Source of the DNA: Myotis daubentonii | Taxonomy: Eukaryota > Chordata > Mammalia > Chiroptera > Vespertilionidae | DNA: 64,000 nucleotides | Direction of reading: 5' to 3' | NCBI RefSeq assembly: GCF_963259705.1 | Contig: NC_081842.1 | Location: 88,590,433-88,654,432 of the forward strand | Shown: in pieces, positions 30,050-40,264 of the stretch | Layout of the letters: every line of letters starts with the position of its first letter | Position numbering within the stretch: the first letter of the stretch is position 1 | Made by a program: the position numbers and the translations under genes | Notes under the pieces: generated by a model | What the model saw: the letters and a program-made list of their open reading frames with translations, nothing else | Told to the model about the DNA's origin: nothing | Database searches by the model: none

Positions 30050-31621
30050 TCCTAATAAAAGAGAAACATGGTAATTAGCGTACGACCGCTGCCCTTCCCA
30101 TTGGCTAATCAGGGCGATATGCAAATTAACTGCCAGCCAAGATGGCGGCCGGCAGCCAGGCAACTGGAAGAGAACGTGAGGCTTGCTTGCTTTAGTGACG
30201 GAGGACTCCAACGTTCCCCGCCTGCCGCTGCCAGCCTCTGAGCTGCAACTCTAAGCAACTATGTTACAAATATAGAAGCTAAACAAAACCCCAGAAACCT
30301 GCTTTAGTTGCCGGGCTTCAGCCAGCAGGATCGCAACATTGTTTCAAATACAGAAGGTAAACAAAGGCCAGAAACCTGCTTTCAGCAGCGGAGGCCTAAG
30401 AGCTGGAGCCTCAGAGCTAAAGCTGGCCCAGAATAAAAAAAAAAGAAAAAGAAAAAAAGGAGCGGTTGGGAGCTTCAGTCACCCGCCAGCCTGAAAACAG
30501 CCCTCAGCCCCTCACCCAGACTGGCCAGGCACCCCAGTGGGGACCCCCACCCTGGAGGGTGTGTGACCAGCTGCAAACAGCCATCATCCCCTCATCCAGG
30601 CTGGCCAGGCACTCCAGTGGGGACCCCCATCCTAAACCAGGACACCCTTCAGGGCAAACCAGCCGGCCCCACCCGTGCACCAGGCCTCTATCCTATATAG
30701 TAAAAGGGTAATATGCCTCCCAGCACCGGGATCAGCGTGACAGGGGGTAGCGCCCAAACCCCCTGATCACCCTGTGGCTCTGTGTGTGACAGGGGGCGGG
30801 GCCACAACCTCCCTATTGGCCCTGCTCTGTTCGTGACAGGGGAAGGCGCCCCACCCCCTGATCAGCCCTGCTTTGTGCCTGATATGGGGGAGCTCCCCAA
30901 CCCCCTGATTGCCCTGCGGCTCTGTGTGTGACAGGCTGCGGTGCCCCAACTCCCTGATCGGCCCTGCTCTGTGTGTGACAGGGTGCGGCGCCTCAAACCC
31001 CCGCCCCCACCACGGGCCCTGCTCTGTGTGTGATGGGGTAGAGCCATAACCTCCCCATCGGCCCTGCCCTGAGTGTGACAGGGTGCGGCGCCCCAACCCC
31101 CTGATCCGCCCTGCTCTGTGAGTGACAGGGGGGAGCTCCTCAACTCCCCTATCGGCCCTGCTCTGTGCGTGACAGGGGGTAGCTCCCCAACCTCCTGATG
31201 GGCCCTGCTCTCTGAGTGACAGGGGGCAGCGCCCCAACCCCGATTGGCCCTGCTCTGTGCATGATGGGGGTGGCGCCGTAACCTGCCCATCGACCCTGCC
31301 TTGAGTGTGACAGGGGGCAGTGCCCCAACCCCCCAATCAGCCCTACCCTGAGCATGACTGAGGGTGGCATCGCAACCTCCCGATCCACCCTGCTCTGTGC
31401 ATGACAGGGGCGGCGCCCCAACTCCCCAATCGGCCCTGCTCTGAGCCCGACCAGGGGCTGCACCTAGGGATTGGGCCTGCCCTCTGCCACCCGGGAGCAG
31501 GCCCAAGCCAGGAGGGCGTTATCTCCGGAGGGGTCCCAGACTGCGAGAGGGCACAGGCCGGGCTGTGGGACACCCCCTTCCCCCCGAGTGCACAAATTTT
31601 TGTGCACCGGGCCTCTACTAG
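30050..31621 (+). mobile_element. Helitron, composite family A, copy 2
   Basis: Starts TCCTAATAAAAGAG immediately after the previous CTAG. The CCAAT/octamer/YY1-like module lies at 30098-30147. The internal junction of a dead 3' end (GTGCACCAGGCCTCTA) with a second 5' end (TCCTATATAGTAAAAGGG) lies at 30673-30708. The right part has about 12 copies of the family A tandem unit (30736-31455), the most of the four copies. The 3' end is palindrome GTGCACAAATTTTTGTGCAC, then CTCTACTAG with a three-base duplication. Confidence 0.93.
30736..31455. repeat. GC-rich tandem repeat inside Helitron A copy 2
   Basis: About 12 units of 50-60 bases. Minus-strand open frames up to 214 codons (for example 30862-31506) are periodic (GWGAAPCHTQGRA-like) and arise from the array. 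Confidence 0.88.
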
Positions 31622-32234
31622 TCAACACTAATAAAAGAGAAAAATGGTAATTGGTGTACGAGCTACCCTTTTCATTGGCTAATCAGGGCTATATGCAAAT
31701 TAACTGCCAACAAGATGGCGGTTAATTTGCATATGTAGGCACAATGCAGGGAGGCGAAAGGGAAAGCAAGAAGAAGCCTCCTGACACTGACAGTGATCAG
31801 AAACCCAGGGGGGAGCTAAGAGCTGGGGGGCAGGGCAAAGGCGGCCCTGGGGCCGCCTTTGCCCTGCCCCCGAAGCCATGATCGGAGAATCAGGTGCCTT
31901 TTCCGCCCTGGCCAGTGATAGCAGGAAGTAGGGGTGGAGCCAGCGATGGGAGCTGGGCACAGTCGAAGCTGGCAGTCCCAGGAGCTAGGGGTCCCTTGCC
32001 TGGGCCTAAAGTGAAGCCCACGATCACGGGGCCGCTGCAGCTGCAGGTCCCCACTGCCCGGGCCAGACACCTAGGCCAGAGGTGTCAGGCCTGGGCAAGG
32101 GGCCGATCCTGTGATTGGAGGGTGATGGGGGTCAACGCCTGAGGGCTCCCAGTATGTGAGAGGGGCAGGCTGGGCTGAGGGACACTCCCCCCCACACACA
32201 CCCAGTGCATGAATTTCGTGCACCGGGCCCCTAG
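31622..32234 (+). mobile_element. Helitron family B, copy 2 (613 bp)
   Basis: Starts TCAACACTAATAAAAG directly after the CTAG of family A copy 2. It carries the simplest form of the inverted-repeat module: ATATGCAAATTAAC (31691-31704) and GTTAATTTGCATAT (31721-31734) around a 16-base loop containing AAGATGGCG. It has one unit of the ~80-base repeat. The 3' end is TGCATGAATTTCGTGCA, then CCGGGCCCCTAG and T. Confidence 0.93.
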
Positions 32235-32249
32235 TTATATATAAAAGAA

Positions 32250-34380
32250 GACATAAATAAATAGAAGTAAAGTGATAAGAAGTTGTCCTGTCTGCAGCCA
32301 GTCCTTTTTAGGCTTCATCTCAATAAAGTAGAAAAAGAAGAGCAATCTAAATCCAAGAAGTTGAAGGAAAGAGATAAGAGCAAAAATTAATGTCATAAAA
32401 ATAGAAAAATATAAAGAAAATTAACAAAGTAAAAAATGGTGTTTTAAAAAGATCACAAAAGTGAAATTCTAGATTGATCTAGGAAAATAAAAATTAAAAG
32501 CAAATTAGCAATCAGAGAAATGAAAGAAGGGGTTTTTAAACAAATCATAAAGATATTAAAAGGATCATATGAGAATATTAGGAATGATAATATCAACAAA
32601 TTTGGACAATTTAGATGAGATAAATTGGGTTGAAAAACAGAAATTACCAAAGCTCACTCAAGAGATAAAAAAAAGATAACCTATAGAACTTCATACCGAT
32701 GAAAGAAATTGAATTAGTCATTAAATACCTTCCAACAAGGAAAATTCTAATTACACATGATTTCACTGGTGAATTGTACTGAATATATAACAAAGAAATA
32801 GTACAAATTTAATAAAAATGCTTTCAATAAATAGAGGAGTCAGGAACACTTCCAAATAATTTCAGGAAGTAAACATTATTCTGATACCAAAACCAGAGAA
32901 GGCCATTAAAAATCCAAACCCTAATATCCCCTTAATCTGAATGTTAAAATCTTTACAAAAATACTAGCAACTTAATGATGCAATATTTAAAAGGAATAAC
33001 ACATTATGACCCAAGTGAAATTTATCTCATGAATGCAAACTTACATTAACATTAAAAAAATCTATCAATGTAAGTCAACATATTAACATAATAATGAAAA
33101 AACACTTTCTCAATAAAGTAGGAAAAAATTTATGACAGAATTTAGCACCCACTCATGATAAAAACTCTCAGAAAAGTAGAAATAGAAGGGAACTTTCTCC
33201 ATCTGATAAAAGGTATCTATAAGAAATTTACAGTTAACATCATATTTCCTGTTCAAGTCTGAATGCTACTTCTAAAACTGGAAATTGGCAAAATGGCTTG
33301 CTCTCACCATTCCTATTCAACATTGTTTGGCATAGATATGGCAAAGAAGACAAGAAAAAAATTCATAAGGATCTGAAAGGAAGAGTTAATGCTTTCTATA
33401 CTTGTAGACAACACACCAGTTTATTTAGAAAAATCTAATGTAAACATCGACTATTAGAATAAGTGCATTTTGCCAAGTTTCCGGATACAAGCTTAATAAA
33501 ATCAATTATAATTTTATGTACTGGTAAAAAAAATTTTAAAAGTAATTTCTAAGAACTCTAGAAACAAAGTATTTGGGAATTAATTTACAAAACACATACC
33601 AACCATCTCCTTTGAAAATCATAGAACATAGTTGAGAGAAATTTAAAGACCTAAATACATGGATATGCATGTATTTGAAGACTCAGTAAAATGCAGATGT
33701 TAATTATCCCCAAATTTATCTATAGATTCAAAAGAGTCCAAGTGAAAATTGGGGTAGTATCACTTTTAGAAATTGGCAAACTGATTCTAAAATTTATATG
33801 GAAAGTTAAACTTACTTTTTAAAAAAGAATGGTTTAGGATGTATAGTTCTTCACTCTAAGACTTACACTAAAGTTATTGTAGTAAAAACAGCATAATAAT
33901 TGTGAAAAGATAGACATATAATCACACATATGTGGTCAATCAATTTTTGAAGAAGTGCCAGGGTAATTCACTGGGAAAAGGAAACGTCTTTTCAATAAAT
34001 TGTGCTGGAATATCTGGTTATCCATATGGGGAAAAAAGAATATCAATCCTTCATAACACACAAAAAATAGCTTGAAATGGATCGTAGACATAAAAGTAAA
34101 TGCCCAAACTTTAAAACTTCTTAAACAAAACATAGGAGAAAATCTTAGTCACTTTAGTTTAAACAGAACTTTCCTTGATAGGATAAATTAGTACAAACCA
34201 TAGTTGAAGAAAATCATTATACTTTATCAATGTTTTAACCTTTTAGTTCTGAAAAGCAATGTCAAAAAATAAAAAGTCCAGCCATGGAATGGGAGACAAT
34301 ATCCATTTAATATATACATGACAAAATATTTGTATCCAGAATATACAAAGATCTCTTACAATTTATTAAGACAAATAAAA
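32250..34380 (+). mobile_element. Old L1 ORF2 (L1M-like), many stops
   Basis: Sequence order follows L1 ORF2 around the reverse transcriptase and beyond: AATTAGTCATTAAATACCTT (32714), TTTCTCAATAAAGTAGG (33104), an RT-like catalytic region near 33300-33420 and TTGTGCTGGAATATCTGG-like sequence at 33998. Divergence and stops are heavy. Coding capacity is lost. Confidence 0.7.
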
Positions 34381-34699
34381 TTATGAACAACAAATACACA
34401 TCTATCAACAAGTGAATCTAAGAATCAAGTGAATAAATAATCTGATGAACAGAATGAACTGGTGATTATAATAGAATCAGGGACATAGAAAGGGAATGGA
34501 CTGACTATTCTTGGGGGGGAAAGGGGTGTGGGAGATGCGGGAAGAGACTGGACAAAAATCGTGCACCTATGGATGAGGACAGTGGGTGGGGAGTGAGGGC
34601 GGAGGGTGGGGCGGGAACTAGGAGGAGGGGAGATATGGGGGGGAAAAAAGAGGAACAAATGTAATAATCTGAACAATAAAGATTTAATAAAAAAAAAAA
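34381..34699 (+). mobile_element. HAL1 3' UTR, 5'-truncated
   Basis: Plus-strand copy of the 3' UTR seen on the minus strand at 15745-16060 and 21520-21850, ending CTGAACAATAAAGATTTAAT and an A run. It is inserted in the old L1, which continues after it. Being only a tail, it has no ORF. Confidence 0.88.
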
Positions 34700-35060
34700 C
34701 TAGACACAAAGTTTAAATATACACTTCACAAAAGAAGGTATTTGAATAGTCTGGATACCATGAAATATTGCCAACATCATAATTAACAGGGTAGGGTTTT
34801 TAAAATGATAATGAAAAATAAATAAAATGATAATGAAATTATCATTAGAATGCCTAATACTAAAAGAATGGAAAATACCAATTGTTGGTGAAAATATAAA
34901 ACAAGTTAAATTCTAATTCACTATTCATGGAAATATTAAATGATACAACTACTTTGGAAAATTATTTGCATTTTTAGAAAAAAAGTAAAACATGTACATG
35001 TCATATGACCTAGCAATCTCATTGCTATGTCTTCACTCATGAAAAATAAAAACATATGTT
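34700..35060 (+). mobile_element. Old L1 continuation
   Basis: Continues the L1M-like ORF2 C-terminal block (TGACCTAGCAATCTCATTGC, 35008-35027) after the HAL1 insertion. Interrupted by a Ves-type SINE at 35061, with short scraps to about 35480. Confidence 0.6.
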
Positions 35061-35207
35061 GCTCTGGCCAGTGTGACTCAGTTGGTTGGAGTGTCATCCT
35101 GTACACAGAAAGTTTGTAGGTTCAATTCCTGGTCAGGGCACATACCTAAATTGCAGGTTCAATCCCCAGTGAGGGCACGTACTTAAGGCAACCAATCAAT
35201 GTTCTTG

Positions 35208-35253
<46 letters not shown>

Positions 35254-35305
35254 CCCTTCTCTCTAAAAGGTCAATAAGCATATCCTGTGGTAAGAATTAA
35301 AAAGA
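35061..35305 (+). mobile_element. Ves-type SINE with (TC)n expansion
   Basis: The head is GCTCTGGCCAGTGTGACTCA and the B box GGTTCAATTCC. The TC body has expanded to about 18 TC units (35214-35250). The tail ATCCTGTGGTAAGAATTAA is like the copy at 11589. AAAACATATGTT before and AAAACATGTT after may be the target-site duplication. Confidence 0.87.
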
Positions 35306-35483
35306 AACAAAAACATGTTCACAAAAAGCCTTGTACACAAATGTTCAATCCACTTGTGGAGTAACATGAGAGAGTAAAGATCTGCAAGTGGTAGAAGGAA
35401 ACTAGAATTTAAGCCTGTCTTCCTGGTTCTAGGAGACAGAAGAAAGATGATAGTGGTTTTTATTTGAACTTTATAACCTGCTA

Positions 35484-36005
35484 CTAGAGGCCTGGTGCAC
35501 GAAATTTGTGCGGGGGAAGGGTGAGGTCCCTCAGCCCGGCCTGTACCCTCTCCAATCTGGGATCCCTCAGGAAATGTCTGACTGCCAGTTTAGGGAGAAA
35601 AATCTTAGTCACTTTAGTTTAAACAGAACTTTCCCTGTGGGATCGGGCCTAAACCAGCAGTTGGACATCCTTCTTGCAATCCAGGACCACTGGCTCCTAA
35701 CTGCTCACCTGCCTGCCTGCCTGATCATCCCTAACTGTGTCTGCCTGCCTGCCTGATGGCCCCTAACCCCATTGCCTGCCGGCCTGATCACCCCTAACTG
35801 CCCTCCCCTGACGGCCTGATCGCCCCTAAGCAACCTCCCCTGCTGGCTTGATTGCCCCTAACTGCTCCCCTATCAGCCTGATCAACCATAACTGCCTCTG
35901 CCTTGGCCCCTGCCACCATGGCTTTGTCTGGAAGGAGGACCGGACGACCGGAAGATGTCTGGTCAAGCCGGTCTAATTAGCATATTACCCTTTTATTAGT
36001 ATAGA
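35484..36005 (-). mobile_element. Non-autonomous Helitron (minus) with a templated insert
   Basis: The left boundary CTAGAGGCCTGGTGCACGAA and the right boundary CCCTTTTATTAGTATAGA before T mark a complete reverse element. The right half has the C-rich ~36-base units also seen at 18806-19180. At 35599-35634 it holds 36 bases identical to the L1 at 34139-34174, a sequence alien to this Helitron family. Confidence 0.92.
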
Positions 36006-37075
36006 TTACGCTGTTTACTTTTCCCAATGTCACTTCTTTTCCTCTAAACTTGTATTACACTTGAAGAAATTTGGCAGTCCTTTACAGTAGCATATCTTTC
36101 TGAGGGAGATGTCCTTTCCCAAGGACTGGTACAAAAGAAGCATGGATTCATATCCTAAAATAACCTTTTCTTGAGATGTAGATTCATACATTCAAACTGC
36201 TGCTATTCTTAGGAACTGACTGATCTGTCAGTGAGGCGCTTAAGTAATTAATCATTTCCTGAGTATTTAGAATGGAGTTATTTGTAAGGCAGCGTTAGAA
36301 ACTATCCCATAAAAGATATTTGGTCTAGTTAACAATACAATTAACTTCTATTGTTGGGTATTTGTATGAAGAACAAATTTGCATATACACTTTAACAAGT
36401 TAGGAGTGTGGTTTGAGAATTGTCTTTAAAAACTGTCATTTCCCAAACCAGTGCTAAAGTAAACAATGGCTGAATTGAGAGATACAAATTTTGCTTTAAA
36501 ACAGAATAGTCTATGTAACTAATCTGAAAATATTATACTTCCTTTTTTATAGACCTTTGTAAGTAGCTCAGAGTAAGGTTTCAATGTTTAACAGCATCCA
36601 GAGTGTTATCATGGCTTATTAAGTGCCTCTGAAGCAAGATTCTATAACTGTTATTGAAAAGGAAATATGAAATTAAAAATCACAGTCTTCTCAGAATAGT
36701 CCTGGATTAGTGATATTAAAAGAGCAGTATATAAAAAAATACCAGCTGGAAAAGAGAACTGAAATGTGACTTTCCTTAAGTCCTTTTCTCACTTGGGATT
36801 TAATGAAGTAATTGGACAGGAAAAAGATAAGAATTTCTAGACACAGTACAACGTCTTAGAGCATTTTATCCCAGTGACCTCTTCCTTTTTAAGTAAGGGT
36901 AGCTGCCTTTTGGTCTTTCAAGCCCATTTAGTTCATGGAAGGTATTATAATAATTAATTAGGCTGCTCTGAACACTGGGGGCAAGCCAGCCAAAACAAAT
37001 GAAGCAGTGAAAGTAGTAAACCAAAATTCACAACTTTTAAAAATGAAGATTAACGATATTTAGTTTTCTTTATTC
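36006..37075. other. Non-coding DNA, no repeat recognised
   Basis: A kilobase of unique-looking sequence with no open frame or repeat I can name. Its lack of young insertions contrasts with its surroundings. Confidence 0.5.
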
Positions 37076-37083
37076 CTCTAGAA

Positions 37084-37290
37084 CAGCCATTTTCAACTGG
37101 TGTGCCACAAGAATTTTAAAAACATGCAATACCTGACTATTTAGTCAGGGGCACTGACTTCTTTTCCCTTAGATTGTCAAATAAAAAAGAGACAACAGTC
37201 AGATCAGCAAAAATTATATTTTTTTGATGTTCTGCAGAATTTTAGTAATTAGTTTATGTGTGCTGTGAGACAAAAAGGTTAAAATCGCTG
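37084..37290 (+). mobile_element. Non-autonomous hAT element
   Basis: The terminal inverted repeats are CAGCCATTTTCAAC and GTTAAAATCGCTG. The flanks CTCTAGAA (37076-37083) and CTCTAGGG (37291-37298) are an 8-base duplication with two changes, the size expected for hAT. The interior is 207 bases with no transposase. Confidence 0.85.
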
Positions 37291-37433
37291 CTCTAGGGTG
37301 TTAGGGTAGACTTTAATGTTCTATAATATTTTTCTAAATATATTTTTTTCAATGAGGTAGGGATCTAAGATTAGTATTACTATATAACATCTTTTTTATT
37401 TCATTCTTTGACAAAAGTATACATATTCTTTAA

Positions 37434-37917
37434 GAAAATTAATCTTTATTGTTGAGATTATTACAGATGTCCCTCTTTTTTCCCCCCATAGCTCCCCTCC
37501 ACACGGTTCCCACCCCACCCCTGGTCCTCACCACCCTATTGTCTGTGTCCACAGGTAATGCATGTAAGATCTTTGTCTAATCCCTTCCTGCACCCCCCAC
37601 CCCCTTCCCTCTGAGAATTGTTAGTCTGTTCCATTTCCATGCCCCCGATTCTATTCTATTCACCATTTTATTTTGTTCATCAGATTTTTTATTCATTTAA
37701 TATTTAGATTCAATTGTTGATAGGTATGTATCTGTTGCCATTTTGTTGTTCATATTTTTTATGTTTACCTTTTTCTTCTTCTTTCTCTTCTTAAAGAATA
37801 CTCTTCAGCATTTCATATAATACTGTTTTGGTGGTGATGAACTCCTTTAGCTTTTTCTTGTCTGTGAAGCTCTTTATCTGACCTTCAATTCTAAATGATA
37901 GCTTTACTGGGTAATCT
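37434..37917 (-). mobile_element. HAL1 3' UTR plus ORF1 C-terminus (minus)
   Basis: Runs from the complement of the 3' end (AATCTTTATTGTTGAG) through the pyrimidine-rich 3' UTR into the last ~40 codons of ORF1 (37790-37917). ORF1 is adjacent to the 3' UTR, as in the other two HAL1 copies. Confidence 0.85.
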
Positions 37918-38180
37918 GATTTTAAAATACAGATTTCATTTTAAAAGGGGTTCAAAGATACTCATTGAAAGAAATACTTGGAAAAAAAACACTAAATATG
38001 TTTCTAGACTCAAAATATCCATCACCATTTTCAACACCACCATTAAATTATAAAATTAATAAATCAAAATATTTAGGGACAGAACCTTATTGTTTCTTCA
38101 CTTTTCACTCCTTCCCTAGACTTACTGGTACATATGTGACTTCTTTTTCCTTTTACCCATGTTTATTAGGAACATTCAAC
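37918..38180. other. Non-coding DNA
   Basis: A 73-codon open frame at 37965-38186 shows no motif and I do not call it. Confidence 0.4.
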
Positions 38181-38184
38181 TTTT

Positions 38185-38397
38185 AAATTATTTTTTTACT
38201 ATATCTTAATTGATTTCAGAGAGGAAGGGAAAGGGAGAGAGAGATAGAAGCATCAATGATGAGAGAGAATCATCGATCAGCTGCCTCCTACACTAGGGAT
38301 TGAGCCTGCAAACTGAGCATGTGCCCTGACCAGGAATCGAATCGTGACCTCCTGGTTCATGGGTTGATGCTCAACCACTGAGCCATGCTTGTCAGGC
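38185..38397 (-). mobile_element. Ves-type SINE (minus)
   Basis: The complement of a head with TGGCTCAGTGG and GATTCGATTCC, with the tail to the left. The flanks AACATTCAACTTTT and AACATTCCACTTTT are a near-perfect duplication. Confidence 0.9.
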
Positions 38398-38438
38398 AAA
38401 CATTCCACTTTTTTAGTGTAAATCAACATTTGTTTTTA

Positions 38439-38664
38439 TTTTTTTTAAAAAATATATTTTATTGATTTTTTATAGAGAGGAAGGGAGAGGAATAGAGAGT
38501 TAGAAACATCGATGAGAGAGAAGCATTGATCAGCTGCCTCATGCACACCCCCTACTGGGGGTGTGCCCGCAACCAAGGTACATGCCCTTAACTGGAATCG
38601 AACCTGGGACCCTTCAGTCCCCAGGCCGATGCTCTATCCAGTGAGCCAAACCAGCTAGCTAGGG
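38439..38664 (-). mobile_element. Ves SINE (minus)
   Basis: Full copy ending in CCAGCTAGCTAGGGC (a small AGCT duplication in the head). The duplication CAACATTTGTTTTTA is at 38424-38438 and 38665-38679. Confidence 0.94.
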
Positions 38665-38770
38665 CAACATTTGTTTTTAGAAAAGTTAGAGAAACCTGTA
38701 TTTATTTTGTTCTCATAAATAACAATCAACGACATTCAGGTACTATAGTTGGATGGCAAGATTACAGGAT

Positions 38771-38830
38771 TTTTTAAAAAAATTATTTTTATTGTTAAAA
38801 GTATTACAGATGTCCCCTTTGGTTTTTTTT
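38771..38830 (-). mobile_element. L1 3' terminal scrap (minus)
   Basis: TTTTTATTGTTAAAAGTATTACAGATGTCCCC is the complement of an L1 3' end (compare 57655-57695). Confidence 0.55.
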
Positions 38831-38839
38831 TTTTTTGTA

Positions 38840-40140
38840 CAAGTTCTTTTATTTGATTATATTTCTTTAGCAGTTTTCAAATTGTTCTGAGAAAAAAATC
38901 AATAGGCTGCAAAAAATAAATATAAAATAAGCATTGCAGTTTTAGCTTTATCTCTTTTATTTTTTGTATCTACAGAAAAATACAATAATAATTGATTTTT
39001 TATAATAATAACTTTGAGACATCACAAAATTTCAAGTTACATTAGAAGAGAGTATTTATTATTTAGGATGAAGTATAATCCTTTGAATCCCACTGGTGTT
39101 AATGTTCAATTGTATTTCTTCGCCTCATATTCAAATATTTGCATGGTTTATATAAACTAATATATGCCAGTATTTCTCCAAATATAAATAAATTTGGATT
39201 CCTCAAGTCTTTTGTCTTTTTTAACTTTGTAGATCAATCATACTTTATACTTTTTAGAAGTATTCTTTTTCCTGGTTATTTAAAATACTGTTTTTCAGTA
39301 CCCAAAATTTTGATTTTTAATCGACAGGAGGTTTTTGTTTTGTTTTTCTTTTTTTTGTTCACTTTCTATTGTGGAAAATTTCAAACCTGCAAAAATGAGC
39401 TAATGGACTGATCAACCTCTATATACCTCCCACCCAGCTTTGACAGCGCTGCTTCTGGCAGTCTTAGTTCATTCATCTTCACTCACTCTCCAGAGGATTC
39501 TTTTGAAGCAAATTCCATGCTTCAAAATATGTATCGCTGAAACATGAGGAATCTTTCATGTAAATATAACTATAATACAATGATCATATCTAAAAAAATT
39601 GTTGATAATTCCCTCTGATCAAATATTCAGGCAATATTCATCTTTCTCTGATAGTTTCCTAAATGTGTTTTTTTTTCTTCAAAATGTATGGAGACTACAG
39701 ATCAGAGGAAAAGATAAATTTTCCATAAGATATACTTTCAAGATAAAATGAGTATCCTACAGTCAAACAAATGGATTTGTGTGTTTACACATTATACTGT
39801 GGCATAAAACGAACTTGCTATTATGAGTATTGTCTGTTCTGAACTCCCCCAAAAACTTATTTCAGTCATATTCTATGATTTCACATGTGAAATCAACCTT
39901 AAATTATGTATTATGGTGCTTTAAAATTTGCTCTAACTCTTCTTTGTTATATATTTTATAACTTATATATCTCTCAGAAATTTTGCTGTAACATATAGTC
40001 AGAAAACATCATAAATTTTGCCTTTGTTCTGCATTCAGTCTCTCACTAGGGTGTTACAAAAAGAAAAATTATTGATTTTTTAATGTCATTCATTTATTTT
40101 TTTTAAAGTAAGTCCTTTTATAGTCTCTTAGTGGAGTTAA
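38840..40140. other. AT-rich non-coding DNA with an old repeat trace
   Basis: Bases 39362-39500 (ATTGTGGAAAATTTCAAACC, then CCTCCCACCCAGCTTTGACA) resemble an old mammalian interspersed repeat of unknown family to me. Nothing else is recognised. Confidence 0.4.
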
Positions 40141-40147
40141 TAACTAG

Positions 40148-40243
40148 TTGGTGGGCTTAAAAAAACTCAAAGCGGAAATTGAAGCAGACATGGAGGCTCA
40201 GATTGATGAACAGAAGAAAGAAATCATTAATCTTTCAATCAAA
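40148..40243 (+). CDS. Candidate coiled-coil exon
   Basis: A 37-codon frame bounded by stops reads LVGLKKLKAEIEADMEAQID followed by EQKKEIINLSIKV. It is rich in Lys/Glu with heptad-like hydrophobics and unlike any repeat in the window. It is preceded by CTAG (possible acceptor AG, 40147) with a T-rich stretch upstream. AAAGTACAA at 40241-40249 offers a weak GT donor at 40244. If real it is an internal exon of a plus-strand gene whose other exons lie outside or are not visible. It could equally be an old processed-gene fragment or chance. I do not recognise the protein. Confidence 0.3.
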
Positions 40244-40264
40244 GTACAATGCATTCTATAGTGT

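Noticed and set aside
30767..31506. Overlapping minus-strand frames of 104-214 codons
   Set aside because: All are translations of the family A tandem repeat and recur in every frame; not genes.
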